Translations under genes and position numbers: made by a program
Assembly (NCBI GenBank): GCA_021772565.1
Contig: JAJFLR010000030.1
Span: 1 to 64,000, forward strand
Length of the DNA stretch: 64,000 nucleotides
Origin: Opitutales bacterium
GTDB taxonomy: Bacteria > Verrucomicrobiota > Verrucomicrobiia > Opitutales > JAJFLR01
Reading direction: 5' to 3'
Shown: positions 37,536 through 48,552 of the stretch, piece by piece
Position numbering within the stretch: the stretch's first letter is position 1
Layout: the number at the start of each line of letters is the position of its first letter
Notes under the pieces: model-generated
The model's database searches: none
The model's input: the letters and a program-made list of their open reading frames with translations, nothing else
What the model was told of the DNA's origin: nothing

Positions 37536-40500
37536 TTAGTTTTTAGAATTGATGTAATTTTGTAGCGAATTCACATTGATCTTTTTATTGTTGAGTGAAT
37601 TTATTGCTTCAACAGCCGCTTTAGCAGCAGTCATAGTTGTGATAATACAAATCCCTCTTTTAACTGATTCAGTACGAATTACATTTTCATCTTTTCTGGG
37701 TAAGGTACCTGATGGAGTATTAATTATCATATCGACATCATTTTTAATCATCAGATCCACAACATTTGGATGGCCCTCTAACACTTTTTTCAAAGGGGTC
37801 ACTTCCAATCCAGCTAATTTTAATTTGGCTGCAGTATTATTTGTAGAGAAAATATTGAAACCTAAATTTATTAATTCTTTTGCTATTTCTAACGCTGCCG
37901 GTTTATCATTATCTTTAACACTGATAAATACGTTTCCTTTAGTGGGTAATTTAGATCCAGCAGCCATTTGGGCTTTAGCAAACGCTAAACCGAAATTTGA
38001 ATCTATACCCATGACTTCGCCAGTACTTCGCATTTCAGGTGATAATCCAATTGTTGATCCATAGTACCTTGAAAAAGGAAAAACAGATTCTTTAATTGAA
38101 TAATAATCTGGAATGATTTCTTTAGTGAACCCGAGGTCTTTTAGTTTTTCTCCAGTCATAATGAGTGCAGCTAATTTTGCCAATGGAACACCTATAGCTT
38201 TGCTGACAAATGGAACAGTACGAGATGCTCTTGGATTAACTTCCAGAACGAATAACTCATTATTTTTAATTGCATATTGAACATTCATCAAACCGGAAAT
38301 TTTTAACTCACGTGCGAGTGATTGAGTAGCAACTCTAACTGTATCAAGCATCTCGTTAGACAATGAATGAGGTGGAAGAGCCATGGCGGCATCACCACTA
38401 TGAACGCCTGCTTGTTCAACATGCTCGAGCATGCCACCAATGACTGAAGTTTCTCCATCGCTTATACAATCAACATCCAGTTCAATCGCATCCTCTAAAA
38501 ACTTATCGAGTAAAACCGGTTTGCCCGGTGCAACATCAAATACCTCATTGATAACTTTTGTTAATGCAGATTCATCGTAAACTATAAACATACCTCTTCC
38601 GCCTAAAACAAATGATGGTCTTAACAATATTGGATAACCAATCTTTTTTGCCATCGAAACCGATTCTTCCGGATTCATCGCAATATCATTTACCGGCTGT
38701 TTTAGCTGCAATTTATTTAGTATATCTTTGAATAGTTTTCGATCTTCAGCTGCATTAATATTTTCAGGTGATGTTCCTATGATATTAACACCATTTGCTT
38801 TTAAAGACTCAGCAAGGTTTAACGGTGTTTGGCCTCCGAATTGAACAATTGCGCCGCTGCAGTTTTCCTGATGATAAATCTCCAACACATCTTCTAGCGT
38901 TAGTGGTTCAAAATAAAGACGATCAGAAATATCATAGTCGGTGCTTACAGTTTCTGGATTTGAGTTAACCATAACTGTTTCAAATCCAGATTTTTGCAAA
39001 GCAAATGATGCATGAACACAACAATAGTCAAATTCAATACCCTGGCCAATTCGATTTGGGCCACCTCCTAAAATCATAATTTTCTTTTTATCTGAAGGAA
39101 TAATTTCATTATCATCGCCGTATGATGAATAGTAGTAGGGGGTAACAGCCTCAAATTCTGCCGCACATGTGTCAACGAGTCTAAATACTGTCTGAATATT
39201 ATTATCCTTTCTAAGTCGTGAAATTATATCCGGAGAAACTTCAGAAATTTCAGAAATCTGTAAATCTGTAAATCCATATTCCTTAGCACGTCTTAAGAGG
39301 TTAGGGTCGATATCATGATTTTTAACTGCTGCTAATTGGTTTTCTAAAGCTACAATATCCTCAAGTTGTTTGAGAAACCAATTATCTATATATGTGTGCT
39401 GATGAATTTCCTCAACAGTCATGCCAATTTTAAAAGCATAACGCAGGTAAAAAACTCTTTCTGCTGATGGTCGTGTAATTCCGTCGATTATATCTGTACG
39501 ATCAATCAAATTGTTGTCACCAAATTTTCCACCACCACCAAATCCTCTGGAACCAATTTCTAAAGAACGTAAGGCTTTTTGAAATGACTCTTTGAAAGTA
39601 CTCCCGATAGCCATGGCTTCGCCAACAGATTTCATGGAAGTCGTTAAAGTAGAATCAGTCCCCGGAAATTTTTCAAATGTAAAGCGTGGAATTTTTGTAA
39701 CTACGTAATCTATGGTGGGTTCAAAACATGCCGGGGTTTTTTGTGTAATATCGTTTTGGATTTCATCCAGACTGTAGCCCACAGCTAATTTAGCTGCAAG
39801 TTTAGCAATTGGGAAACCGGTTGCTTTGGAAGCTAACGCAGAAGAACGCGACACTCTAGGATTCATCTCAATGATACAAAGACGGCCATTTTTGGGATTT
39901 ACAGCAAATTGAATGTTACTTCCACCCGTTTCCACACCAATTTCTCTAATGCAGGCAAAAGAAGCATCGCGCATTATTTGATATTCCTTGTCCGTTAGTG
40001 TCATTGCAGGTGCAACAGTTATCGAGTCACCAGTGTGAATCCCCATTGGATCAAAATTTTCAATTGAGCAGATGACCACGCATTGATCTTTATAGTCACG
40101 CATAACTTCCATCTCATATTCTTTCCAGCCCACTAAACATTCTTCGATTAAAATTTCATTAACCGGTGATAGATCGAGACCATTTTGTACCATTTGAATA
40201 TACTGGTCATGATCGTCTGCAACACCGCCTCCTAAACCACCAAGCGTAAAACTTGGTCGTATAATAAGAGGAAATTCTCCAATATGTTCCAGCGCACTTT
40301 TTGCCTGCTCAATTGAATTTATGTATGTTGACCTTGCAGTATCGAGACCTATTTTAATCATTGCTTCTTTGAATAGATTCCGATCCTCACCTTTTCGTAT
40401 AGCATCAATTTTTGCACCAATTAGCTCGATATTATATTTTTCTAGAAGACCTTTTTCAGCTATTTCGATAGTTAGATTTAGAGCAGTTTGTCCACCTAGT

Positions 40501-40766
40501 GTAGGTAAAATTGCATCGGGGTTTTCTTTTTCTAAAATTAAATCAAGGATGTCTAGAGTTAAGGGCTCAATATAAGTAACATCAGCAAAGTCAGGATCAG
40601 TCATTATCGTTGCCGGATTGCTGTTGACTAAAATTACTTTATATCCCTCTTCACGCAGTGCTTTACACGCCTGTGTTCCGCTGTAATCAAATTCACATGC
40701 CTGACCTATGACAATAGGGCCAGATCCGATAATAAGTATTGATTTTATATCTTTACGCTTTGGCAT
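37536..40766 (-). CDS. carB: Carbamoyl-phosphate synthase large subunit
   Basis: CarB makes carbamoyl phosphate from bicarbonate, ATP and glutamine-derived ammonia for pyrimidine and arginine synthesis. The 1076-residue protein is full length, with two homologous ATP-grasp halves: [19 protein letters not shown] opens the first and [19 protein letters not shown] the second (near residue 560). The oligomerisation domain lies between them. The last 140 or so residues form the MGS-like allosteric domain, ending in [15 protein letters not shown] and [11 protein letters not shown]. The small subunit carA is not in the window. It is divergent from pyrF, another pyrimidine gene, across a 147-bp gap, so they may share control. 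Confidence 0.98.
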   Translation of the reverse strand: MPKRKDIKSILIIGSGPIVIGQACEFDYSGTQACKALREEGYKVILVNSNPATIMTDPDFADVTYIEPLTLDILDLILEKENPDAILPTLGGQTALNLTIEIAEKGLLEKYNIELIGAKIDAIRKGEDRNLFKEAMIKIGLDTARSTYINSIEQAKSALEHIGEFPLIIRPSFTLGGLGGGVADDHDQYIQMVQNGLDLSPVNEILIEECLVGWKEYEMEVMRDYKDQCVVICSIENFDPMGIHTGDSITVAPAMTLTDKEYQIMRDASFACIREIGVETGGSNIQFAVNPKNGRLCIIEMNPRVSRSSALASKATGFPIAKLAAKLAVGYSLDEIQNDITQKTPACFEPTIDYVVTKIPRFTFEKFPGTDSTLTTSMKSVGEAMAIGSTFKESFQKALRSLEIGSRGFGGGGKFGDNNLIDRTDIIDGITRPSAERVFYLRYAFKIGMTVEEIHQHTYIDNWFLKQLEDIVALENQLAAVKNHDIDPNLLRRAKEYGFTDLQISEISEVSPDIISRLRKDNNIQTVFRLVDTCAAEFEAVTPYYYSSYGDDNEIIPSDKKKIMILGGGPNRIGQGIEFDYCCVHASFALQKSGFETVMVNSNPETVSTDYDISDRLYFEPLTLEDVLEIYHQENCSGAIVQFGGQTPLNLAESLKANGVNIIGTSPENINAAEDRKLFKDILNKLQLKQPVNDIAMNPEESVSMAKKIGYPILLRPSFVLGGRGMFIVYDESALTKVINEVFDVAPGKPVLLDKFLEDAIELDVDCISDGETSVIGGMLEHVEQAGVHSGDAAMALPPHSLSNEMLDTVRVATQSLARELKISGLMNVQYAIKNNELFVLEVNPRASRTVPFVSKAIGVPLAKLAALIMTGEKLKDLGFTKEIIPDYYSIKESVFPFSRYYGSTIGLSPEMRSTGEVMGIDSNFGLAFAKAQMAAGSKLPTKGNVFISVKDNDKPAALEIAKELINLGFNIFSTNNTAAKLKLAGLEVTPLKKVLEGHPNVVDLMIKNDVDMIINTPSGTLPRKDENVIRTESVKRGICIITTMTAAKAAVEAINSLNNKKINVNSLQNYINSKN

Positions 40767-40913
40767 CAGTTTTTATATTTGGGATTTTAATAGATAGTAG
40801 ATATCATTTAGGGCAAGCGAAATGTGGTTATAAATTAACAATTTAATTTAAGAAGATTCATTTATTTGAGTTTAAACTGGAATTCAGTAAGACCATTCAA
40901 CTATTATTTTTAT

Positions 40914-41726
40914 ATGAATTTTTATGAAAAACTTGAAAAATCCTGGAATAAATCAAATTCTCTTATTTGTGTGGGTCTTGATACTGATAAAAATAAAATA
41001 CCTGTACACCTGAGTTCAAATAAATTTCCAATCTTTGATTTTAATCGCGAAATTATTGATGCTACTGCTGACTTAGTCTGCTCCTATAAACCTCAAATAG
41101 CATATTACTCGGGACAAGGTGCGGAAGCAGAATTAAAGATGACGATTGATTATATTTTAAATGAATATCCTGACATCCCGCTTATTTTAGATGCAAAACG
41201 TGGTGATATCGATAGTAGTGCTGAATTTTACGCCAAAGAGGCTTTTGAACAATATTGCGCTGATGCTGTTACCGTGAACCCTTACATGGGAAGTGATACC
41301 TTGAAACCTTTTTTAGACTGGTCTGAAAAAGGTGTCATTGTTCTTTGTAGGACATCGAATCCGGCAGCAAAGGATTTTCAGGATATTACCGTAGGTGGGA
41401 AAAAGCTTTTTCATTATATTGCCCAAAAAGCTTCTGATGAGTGGAATTATAACAAAAATGTCGGTCTGGTTGTCGGCGCAACTTACCCAGATGAATTAGC
41501 TGAAATACGGTCAATTATTGGCGAAATGCCAATATTGACCCCTGGAATTGGAAAGCAGGGAGGGGACGTCAAAGCAGTTTTAAAAAATGGTTTAAATAAG
41601 AATAAAACGGGTCTTATTATTAATTCTTCGCGATCGATTATTTATGCTGGATCTGCTAAGGATTTTGCTATCCAAGCCAGAAATGCAACATCAGCATTGC
41701 TAGATGAAATAAATATATATCGATAA
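40914..41726 (+). CDS. pyrF: Orotidine 5'-phosphate decarboxylase, type 2
   Basis: PyrF decarboxylates OMP to UMP, the last step of de novo pyrimidine synthesis. The active-site tetrad region is intact: LILDAKRGDIDSSAEF has the D-x-K-x-x-D arrangement. SLICVGLDTDKNKIP at the N-terminus and TPGIGKQGGD near residue 215, a phosphate-binding loop, mark it as the longer family-2 form. I chose ATG 40914 (270 residues); TTG 40866 would add 16 unneeded residues. It is divergent from carB, which supplies the same pathway. Confidence 0.95.
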   Translation: MNFYEKLEKSWNKSNSLICVGLDTDKNKIPVHLSSNKFPIFDFNREIIDATADLVCSYKPQIAYYSGQGAEAELKMTIDYILNEYPDIPLILDAKRGDIDSSAEFYAKEAFEQYCADAVTVNPYMGSDTLKPFLDWSEKGVIVLCRTSNPAAKDFQDITVGGKKLFHYIAQKASDEWNYNKNVGLVVGATYPDELAEIRSIIGEMPILTPGIGKQGGDVKAVLKNGLNKNKTGLIINSSRSIIYAGSAKDFAIQARNATSALLDEINIYR

Positions 41727-41812
41727 TTCTAGTAGTAATCGAGCACTGATAACAAAAATGTTATGGTATTTTAATCTATATTTAGATTATTTATCATTTT
41801 GAAAAATTTATT

Positions 41813-42568
41813 ATGAGATTCAAATATTTAACAATTAATATTTTATTATTTTCTTTAATTTCTACTTATAGCTTTGGATTATCTATTGATCCCATCAGAA
41901 CTATAAAATATAGAGATGCCGGAACTATTACTAATGATGTTATTATTTTAAAAAATATCAAAGATACCGCTACAGCTTTTGACATAAGCTTTAGGGATAT
42001 GTCTATAAATAATACGAGTTCACTTGAATGGATGAAAATTCCAGAAAAAAGTGTTCAATTTAAGCCTAATGAAAGCATCAATTTAAATTATGAATTACAT
42101 ATACCTGAAGATGCAAAAGGTGAATACTACGGTAGACTATCATTTGTTGAAAAGGATATTGATGCTGATAATTCAGAGGCAACAGGGATGATGTCGATTA
42201 AGACAAAAATTTCGGTTCCAGTTTTCATAATAGTTAATGGTACCCAGAATTATGATTCAGAATTAGTAAGTTTAAGACTTAATCCTCGTAATGATAAGCA
42301 ATTAGAAATTTTGCTTCATAATAAGGGCAATGTTCATATTAGGCCTTTAGGTGAATGTAATATTATGAAAGAGGGTAGTGAAGAAATCCTTAATAAATAT
42401 CCAATCAATTCAGACGCTTTTCCTGTCTATCCTCAAACTAGTCGCGTTCTGGTTGTCAATATGACTCAAAAATTAAAACCGGGGAATTATACTATAGATG
42501 TATATTTTCCCAAAGATACACTTGGCATCAATTTATCAGGATCGTATAATCTAGTAACTTCTAACTGA
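41813..42568 (+). CDS. Exported immunoglobulin-like protein, pilus-chaperone / DUF916-like
   Basis: The 251-residue protein has a cleavable signal (NILLFSLISTYSFG, ending near residue 22). Its mature part looks like two beta-sandwich domains. The first (SIDPIRTIKYRDAGTITNDV, with KPNESINLNYELHIPEDAKG) resembles the N-terminal domain of periplasmic pilus chaperones or the DUF916 part of WxL-associated proteins. The second (residues 140 onward) has LLHNKGNVHIRPLGEC, reminiscent of a conserved DUF916-type C-terminal strand. There is no clear membrane anchor. It precedes the GH16-like secreted protein by 132 bp. A role in folding or displaying that protein is inference from position. Confidence 0.6.
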   Translation: MRFKYLTINILLFSLISTYSFGLSIDPIRTIKYRDAGTITNDVIILKNIKDTATAFDISFRDMSINNTSSLEWMKIPEKSVQFKPNESINLNYELHIPEDAKGEYYGRLSFVEKDIDADNSEATGMMSIKTKISVPVFIIVNGTQNYDSELVSLRLNPRNDKQLEILLHNKGNVHIRPLGECNIMKEGSEEILNKYPINSDAFPVYPQTSRVLVVNMTQKLKPGNYTIDVYFPKDTLGINLSGSYNLVTSN

Positions 42569-42700
42569 AATAATCAATTGACGTAAATTTTGATTAGAAT
42601 AAGATCACCATTTTATTATGATATATCGATTATATTTGTCGGCAGATTTAAATTAAAAAACAAAAAAATTATTGCATTATCTTCATACTTTTAAAACAAA

Positions 42701-44554
42701 ATGAAATTGATAAATAAACTTTGTCTCCCACTAATCTTCTTTACTTTATCACCTAATATATTTGGTATAGTTTTTTACTTTAATTCTGCAACAAGTCTTG
42801 GAGTTCCACCAACAAGTTGGGTTGATTCATCGCAAAATATTGTTTCAGGTGACACGCCAAATTATTTATCAACATCATTTCAGGGAGCTGGTGTTGTTCA
42901 ATTTACAATGCCCGAGGCAAAAACTGCAACGGCCACAGATGGTTTTGATTCTGTTGACAGGACAAGATACAAAATTAAAACTAGTAATGCTTATAAAGAA
43001 GGAATTTATCAATGGAGAATTTACATCCCGGATTTTGAAGATAATGCACAGTTGAGTATTGGTGCATTTTTGAATTTCAGTCAATCAGGCGCAAGTCTCG
43101 GATCTGGAACTAATAACCGTGAAATTGACTTTGAAATATTTCATGGTAAGTCATCTGACAGAAGCTCGGTTAATGGACTGCAAGCCAATAACCCAATTTG
43201 CTTAATGACTGTACAACAGGATGACAGCTCAGGAACAAGTTTTTCTAAAATATTTTTTGAGCCAACAAATGCCTCGGATCATCTTCAGGTAAATAATTGG
43301 TATACATTTACCATCAAGATGACTGTAGATAGTTCGGGACGTTATGTTGCATCCTGGTTTATTCAAAAAGATGGAAGTACCAGTGTTCAGGGAAGAAATG
43401 ATTTCACATGTGGATATGGGCCTAGCAATGCGTTTCCGACTGACTTTAATATTTTTTGCAGCTTAGAAAATTTAGAATTTGCTGGGGATATAAAACCAAC
43501 AGCTGATCAAAGTGTAAATTTTGATCAAGTTGCTTTTTTAAATCTGGAAACTACATTATTTGAATTTGAATCTATAAATGATGCGGATGTCTGGTCGGTA
43601 TTTGGTGGTGGAACAAGTAATCCAGTTAAATCAATATTTGCTGAAGGAGCTAATGGTACTAGCAGATCACTTGAATTCAAACATGTGCAATCCGCTGCAT
43701 TTGGTGGATTACATTACAAAAACTCATCAGAAAGTGGGGGAGTAGATCTTCCTGTAACTGACTGGAGCCTATTTAATACTATTTCATACTGGGTAAAAAC
43801 AACAGATGTTAGTACTGATAATACTGTAGAAATTGAAATAGCTGAACTTGGTGGAGAAATTTGGAAACAAAGTGTTCCAACAACTATTACAAATAGTTTT
43901 CAAAAAATTGAAGTTAATTTATTTAAAGGCCATTTTATAGTTTCTGATTTCAGGGGACAAGACGGTGTAGCTCTAGACTTGAGTCAGATTGAATTTATTA
44001 ATTTTGTTTTTAGACCAGACCCGATTGATAATGGGTTAACTTCTTATAGAGTAGATGAAATTATTTTAGCGGATAACGCACTTACACCAACGTTAGCTGT
44101 CAGTGTATCAACTGTCGATTTTAATGGTCCCTTGGTGGCAACTTCAACTGATCATCGATTTTCTTCTGATATAATTTCTTTGGATTACAATGCACCTAGC
44201 AATACTTGGGAATTGCGTGTTTATACTTCAAATACAAATGACGCAGTTGGGCTGGTTAATAGTAACGGAAGTACAATTCCGCTAAAAATTGATCTCGGTG
44301 CTGACGACGATCCTGAAATTGATTCTGCTTGGGCGCCTGTTAATGGTGATGAGAGTAACCTTAAGTTTTTTAATGTATTTGATGACAGTACCGTTAACGA
44401 TAGTGGTAATCCTGTTTACACAACAGTTGTTTCATCTGCAAATTCAGATTCAAATTTAAATAACAATTTTCAGGTAAGTTTTGCCATAGATCTAGCAGGT
44501 GCAACTACTACCACGTATTCTTCAAATGTTACATTTGAATTATTTATCGAATAG
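42701..44554 (+). CDS. Secreted multidomain protein with a GH16-like glucanase domain
   Basis: The 617-residue protein has an N-terminal signal (LCLPLIFFTLSPNIFG). Residues of roughly 25-280 form a concanavalin-A-like sandwich with the GH16 catalytic pattern ExDxE, namely E141, D143 and E145 in NNREIDFEIFHG; this is the arrangement of lichenase or xyloglucanase-type members. A second beta domain of roughly 285-450 (FEFESINDADVWSVFGG to YRVDEIILAD) resembles carbohydrate-binding modules of the CBM11/CIA30 style. The last 160 residues form another beta-rich domain ending in NVTFELFIE, resembling a fimbrial or surface-adhesin subunit. Glycan cleavage or binding is likely; the substrate is unknown. 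Confidence 0.7.
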   Translation: MKLINKLCLPLIFFTLSPNIFGIVFYFNSATSLGVPPTSWVDSSQNIVSGDTPNYLSTSFQGAGVVQFTMPEAKTATATDGFDSVDRTRYKIKTSNAYKEGIYQWRIYIPDFEDNAQLSIGAFLNFSQSGASLGSGTNNREIDFEIFHGKSSDRSSVNGLQANNPICLMTVQQDDSSGTSFSKIFFEPTNASDHLQVNNWYTFTIKMTVDSSGRYVASWFIQKDGSTSVQGRNDFTCGYGPSNAFPTDFNIFCSLENLEFAGDIKPTADQSVNFDQVAFLNLETTLFEFESINDADVWSVFGGGTSNPVKSIFAEGANGTSRSLEFKHVQSAAFGGLHYKNSSESGGVDLPVTDWSLFNTISYWVKTTDVSTDNTVEIEIAELGGEIWKQSVPTTITNSFQKIEVNLFKGHFIVSDFRGQDGVALDLSQIEFINFVFRPDPIDNGLTSYRVDEIILADNALTPTLAVSVSTVDFNGPLVATSTDHRFSSDIISLDYNAPSNTWELRVYTSNTNDAVGLVNSNGSTIPLKIDLGADDDPEIDSAWAPVNGDESNLKFFNVFDDSTVNDSGNPVYTTVVSSANSDSNLNNNFQVSFAIDLAGATTTTYSSNVTFELFIE

Positions 44555-44561
44555 ATAAATA

Positions 44562-45113
44562 TTACTCCGTTGAGGGTTCTATCAATTCGATTCTATAAAA
44601 TTTAGAATTGTTAGATAATATTTCATTGCTGATAACTTGACTTGTAGCAAAATTGCTTGAATCAGCTTCAATTTCAGTTGAAAATGAATTAAATCCATCT
44701 TCAATATTACCTGTAGTGGTTAGGATTCTATATTTCCTTTTAATCGGATCAGGATTAGGAGATGATGCCCAAGTAATCTTTAGCTCATTAGATGCAATTC
44801 TTTCAATATTTGTGATTTTAAATACAGAGGTTGAATCTGTCGGGTCAGTACCTGCTAAATATTCAAAAAAATCCTTTAACCCATCATTATCAAAATCAGC
44901 ATCTCCATTACTAGAATTTAAATTGTCAAAAAATTGGTTCTCCCATTGATCCGGTAAGCTATCTGAATCAGAATCAGTAGGATCAAACCCCGCAACTACA
45001 AGTGATAATGTTACCGAGTTTTTTATGCTTTCAGAATATCCAATGGAGTTAAAAAGTGAACACACTAAAGCACAAAGAAAAAGTTTTTTTATTATCTGAG
45101 TATAGAATTTCAT
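44562..45113 (-). CDS. Small secreted protein with thrombospondin-3-type calcium-binding repeat
   Basis: Residues 1-28 form a signal peptide (LFLCALVCSLFNSIGYSES). The Asp-rich region DPTDSDSDSLPDQWENQFF followed by DADFDNDGLKDFFEYLAG is a TSP3/EF-hand-like calcium-binding motif. The following TDPTDSTSVFKITNIER and the C-terminal beta domain ending FYRIELI match a small secreted architecture that I associate with Verrucomicrobia. It is convergent with the GH16-like gene (7-bp gap). Its function, probably cell-surface or matrix, is not known. Confidence 0.72.
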   Translation of the reverse strand: MKFYTQIIKKLFLCALVCSLFNSIGYSESIKNSVTLSLVVAGFDPTDSDSDSLPDQWENQFFDNLNSSNGDADFDNDGLKDFFEYLAGTDPTDSTSVFKITNIERIASNELKITWASSPNPDPIKRKYRILTTTGNIEDGFNSFSTEIEADSSNFATSQVISNEILSNNSKFYRIELIEPSTE

Positions 45114-45198
45114 TAGTTAATTAAATTTTATTAATTATTATAAAATTAAGATTGAATGTTATTAGTAAATTTAAGGATTATGAATTTTTCAATATCTT

Positions 45199-47682
45199 TT
45201 AATATATACCTCTCATCTTTAATAGTTTAAATTGGATAGATTTTCCACAGTCACTATAAATAGTATTAATTACATGTCGGATGAGAAACTTATTCTGGTC
45301 TAAATTATAGTCGTCTTTATTTTTCTTAATATAATCAGAAATTTCTAGAAGAATTTGTTGCTTGTCTATATCCTCTTCATTTCCAGATTTTGTGAGACAT
45401 TTTAATGAAAGTAATCTTTTTTCAGCTATAAAGTGTAGTAACTTGTGAGAATTACTAAAATCAATACAATTTAAGTTATCGATTTTACTTTCAATGATAT
45501 CGAAAGATTCATTAGTGGTCTTTAATAGTAATGCTTCAATTAGTAGAATGAACTGATTTTCTCTGTTGGGATCAATACTATTAGCAAAATCAACTACTTC
45601 TTGAATATCGTTTATATTGTCTAATAAAGCACACGATAATATTAAGGTTTCAAGCATATCTGTTTCCAGATTTTCCTTACTCTCGTAGTCTGACATCCAA
45701 TCAATACATGCTTTGAAATCTTCAAGTTTGAAGTAAGATTTCCCAACTGCAGACCAAGTATATGGATCTCTTCTAAGAGTTCCTTTGTGTCTTCGCATAT
45801 GATTAATAAATCCATCCAAATCATTGTGTTCAGTTAAAATTTCTAATAATCGAATATGGGCCTGTGCTTGAGCAGGACGATTCTTGTTTAATCGTCCAAT
45901 GTGTTTTCTGCTGTATTTTATTCTGTCATCAGTATGATTAATCTCTACCCAGATTCTTCCAATCATCGGAGAGGCATCAGGATTATTAAATAATTCTTCG
46001 ACTAGAATTAATATAGTGTTATCATTAAGGTAATTTTTTAATTCTGTTAATGCTTCTTTAATATCTGACAACGGGGCATCTGGTTTAAAAACTATATTTT
46101 CAAATGCTTTTCTTGCATTAGCTTCTTTCAATAAATTTATGCTGGCAATGACTTCAAGATTTTCCGGGTCAACAGCCTTAAGCTGGTTCAATATTTGATT
46201 GCAACTCTCAATTTCATCATCCTCAAGGCAAAGTCGAAAATACCAGGTAGAGCTGAAAATATATTTTGGATCCAGTCTATAGGCTCTGGCAAATTCTTGT
46301 TTGCCTTGATCTCTATGGCCTTTTTCCAAATATACCTGTCCAATTAAACCAAAATGTTTAGCATTTTTGGGTTCTAACTCAGCCATTCTTCTCAATGCGT
46401 TTTCATAGCGTTGGTTTTCTTTTAAAGTACGCGCAAGATCAGCAAACATTTCCCATGCCTCTAAATTATACAAATATTCTTTTAAATGTTCTTCCAATAA
46501 AAGTAACGCTTTTTGAGCTTTGCCTCTTTCTTTGGCAACAATTGCTCTGCAATATTTTAAACGTCTTCTATTTCTGTAACCTTTACTATATTTTCGATAT
46601 AATTTTGAAGCTACATCTAACGAACCCATTTTAATTTGAATCTGAATATCAAAATCTACTGCTATTATGAAGTCCGGATCAATTTCACGTGCTTTGTCAA
46701 TAGCTTCTTTCGCTTTTTTAATATCATCACAAAATAGATAATATCTTGAAAGATTCGCCTGATGAATGGCTTGACCAGGCTCTTTCCCAATAAATTCTTT
46801 AATAAACTCCTCAACTTCTTCAATACGGTTTTTTGAATCTAACCATCTTAGTAATCGTTGCCATGCCCAATCATTTGTAGGGTCTTGTAAAATAGCATTC
46901 TTTAAATTTTCAGTTGCTTTATCTATATCATCTTTTATCCAAAATTGATCAGCAGCTAAGGAGAAGCTTTCAGGATTATTAGGATCAATTTTAATATTGC
47001 CTGTAATAATATCCGATTGATCATCAATATCGTCATACCACAGACTTCCTTTTATCTCAGATAAATCTTTTGCTGCCTTGACAAAATTTGGGTCCAGTTC
47101 AAGAGCTTTTTCTAGAGCAGTGATCGCTATTTCTCTTTGATTTATAATCCGGTTGACACGTGCTAATTCATAGTGAGCCAATGCGTTGTCAGGAAACTGT
47201 TCTACTGCTTCTTTGACGTGATCAACTGCGATTCTTGTTTGATTATTTTCTAAATAATAATCTGTTAAAATAGGCCACACTGCCCATAAATCCGGAAATT
47301 GATCGATTAACGATTTTATAGCCAATTCAAATTCATGAGCACCCAACAATTTTAGTAAATGTTGACCATATGCTCTTATCCCTGTGCCATCGCCTTTTTG
47401 TCTGTTAATTTCATCGCGAATGAAATTGAGAGCTGCAAATTTTTCTTCTCTTCTTGCTCCCAATAAAATCAATTGGTGAATAGCTGGATCACAATCGATA
47501 GACCTTTTAATTGCCTTTTTAAATGCCTCTGCAGCAGTAGGTTTATCTCCAGCCCGCAATCTAATTGTTCCTTCTAAACTATAGTACAATGAATTTTCAG
47601 GATCAACAGCTTGTGCTTTTAATAACTGAGATATTACAATATCAGTTTCCTCGAGAATTGGCCTATCGACTAGAGTTTTCAC
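45199..47682 (-). CDS. Large tetratricopeptide-repeat protein
   Basis: The 827-residue protein is built almost entirely of TPR-like helix pairs. Examples are LEKALELDPNFVKAAKDLSE, NLKNAILQDPTNDWAWQRLL, and later ELEPKNAKHFGLIGQVYLEKG. There is no signal peptide and no membrane helix, and the start is GTG 47682, so it is probably a cytoplasmic scaffold. The C-terminal 150 or so residues lose the regular repeat pattern. Neighbours on the same strand are the TVP38 protein upstream (143-bp gap) and the TSP3-type protein downstream. No catalytic domain was recognised, so partners are unknown. Confidence 0.8.
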   Translation of the reverse strand: MKTLVDRPILEETDIVISQLLKAQAVDPENSLYYSLEGTIRLRAGDKPTAAEAFKKAIKRSIDCDPAIHQLILLGARREEKFAALNFIRDEINRQKGDGTGIRAYGQHLLKLLGAHEFELAIKSLIDQFPDLWAVWPILTDYYLENNQTRIAVDHVKEAVEQFPDNALAHYELARVNRIINQREIAITALEKALELDPNFVKAAKDLSEIKGSLWYDDIDDQSDIITGNIKIDPNNPESFSLAADQFWIKDDIDKATENLKNAILQDPTNDWAWQRLLRWLDSKNRIEEVEEFIKEFIGKEPGQAIHQANLSRYYLFCDDIKKAKEAIDKAREIDPDFIIAVDFDIQIQIKMGSLDVASKLYRKYSKGYRNRRRLKYCRAIVAKERGKAQKALLLLEEHLKEYLYNLEAWEMFADLARTLKENQRYENALRRMAELEPKNAKHFGLIGQVYLEKGHRDQGKQEFARAYRLDPKYIFSSTWYFRLCLEDDEIESCNQILNQLKAVDPENLEVIASINLLKEANARKAFENIVFKPDAPLSDIKEALTELKNYLNDNTILILVEELFNNPDASPMIGRIWVEINHTDDRIKYSRKHIGRLNKNRPAQAQAHIRLLEILTEHNDLDGFINHMRRHKGTLRRDPYTWSAVGKSYFKLEDFKACIDWMSDYESKENLETDMLETLILSCALLDNINDIQEVVDFANSIDPNRENQFILLIEALLLKTTNESFDIIESKIDNLNCIDFSNSHKLLHFIAEKRLLSLKCLTKSGNEEDIDKQQILLEISDYIKKNKDDYNLDQNKFLIRHVINTIYSDCGKSIQFKLLKMRGIY

Positions 47683-47825
47683 TATTTAAATAATAATATT
47701 GGTTTATTTATTAAAAATTCGTATTAATTTTACGTTTTTGTTCTACACGTTTTTGGTTTTAAAATAAAGACTTAAAATATTTGAAGATTCTTTAATTATA
47801 AAACAGAATTAATTATTATACTTAT

Positions 47826-48545
47826 CTACATTTGATTATCTAGATCAGTTTCCTTTAACGCCTTTTTTGCTACTTTTGTTACATAAATTGTAACAGCTAA
47901 AGTAGCGAATAAACCAATTATTGTGACTATGTTTTTTAATGTATCAGGGGTTCCACTACCAGCAGCTACATCTAAACTTGTTTTACCAATATGTCCCAAA
48001 TAAACATAAAGTAATGTACCCGGTATCATGCCAATCCAACTTGCTAATGCATAATGAGAAAATTTTACCGCTGTTATACCATAAAAATAATTACTTAATG
48101 CAAATGGGACGACAGGCGTTAAGCGTAGTAAAAAAATAATTTTGCCACCTTGTTTTCCAATCGCACTATCAATCACTTTAAATTTTGGATTTTGTTCAAC
48201 TTTGTTGGCAACCTTATCTCTGGCAAAATATCGCCCAATTAAAAATGACAGACATGCGCCCATTGTCGCGGAGAATGATACTGTAAGAAAACCAGGGATT
48301 AGTCCAAATATAAATCCGCCGCCAATGGTTAAGACTGAACCAGGGATAAGAAGGACAGTTAATATAATATAAGTGAGACTAAAAACAACAAATCCTATAG
48401 GACCCAAATCTTTTACCCAGTTATTAAATTGATTCAACCAATCGGTAACCGGCAAACTCCAGATTAAGATTAATATAAATAATAATACACTAACGACAGA
48501 TATAATCTTAAAAACTAACTGCTTACTCTTATCACTATTACTCAT
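47826..48545 (-). CDS. TVP38/TMEM64 (DedA/VTT superfamily) membrane protein
   Basis: The 239-residue integral membrane protein has about five hydrophobic segments. The superfamily motif is visible in LLIPGSVLTIGGGFIFGLIPG followed by SATMGACLSFLIGRYFARD, and the re-entrant segment in FALSNYFYGITAVKFSHYALAS. Members are linked to lipid scrambling or flipping, including undecaprenyl phosphate. Its start lies only 7 bp after the stop of the flavoprotein gene, so they are co-transcribed. The same two domains also occur as neighbouring genes or as one fused protein in other bacteria, which supports a common function. Confidence 0.88.
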   Translation of the reverse strand: MSNSDKSKQLVFKIISVVSVLLFILILIWSLPVTDWLNQFNNWVKDLGPIGFVVFSLTYIILTVLLIPGSVLTIGGGFIFGLIPGFLTVSFSATMGACLSFLIGRYFARDKVANKVEQNPKFKVIDSAIGKQGGKIIFLLRLTPVVPFALSNYFYGITAVKFSHYALASWIGMIPGTLLYVYLGHIGKTSLDVAAGSGTPDTLKNIVTIIGLFATLAVTIYVTKVAKKALKETDLDNQM

Positions 48546-48552
48546 TTGAAAA

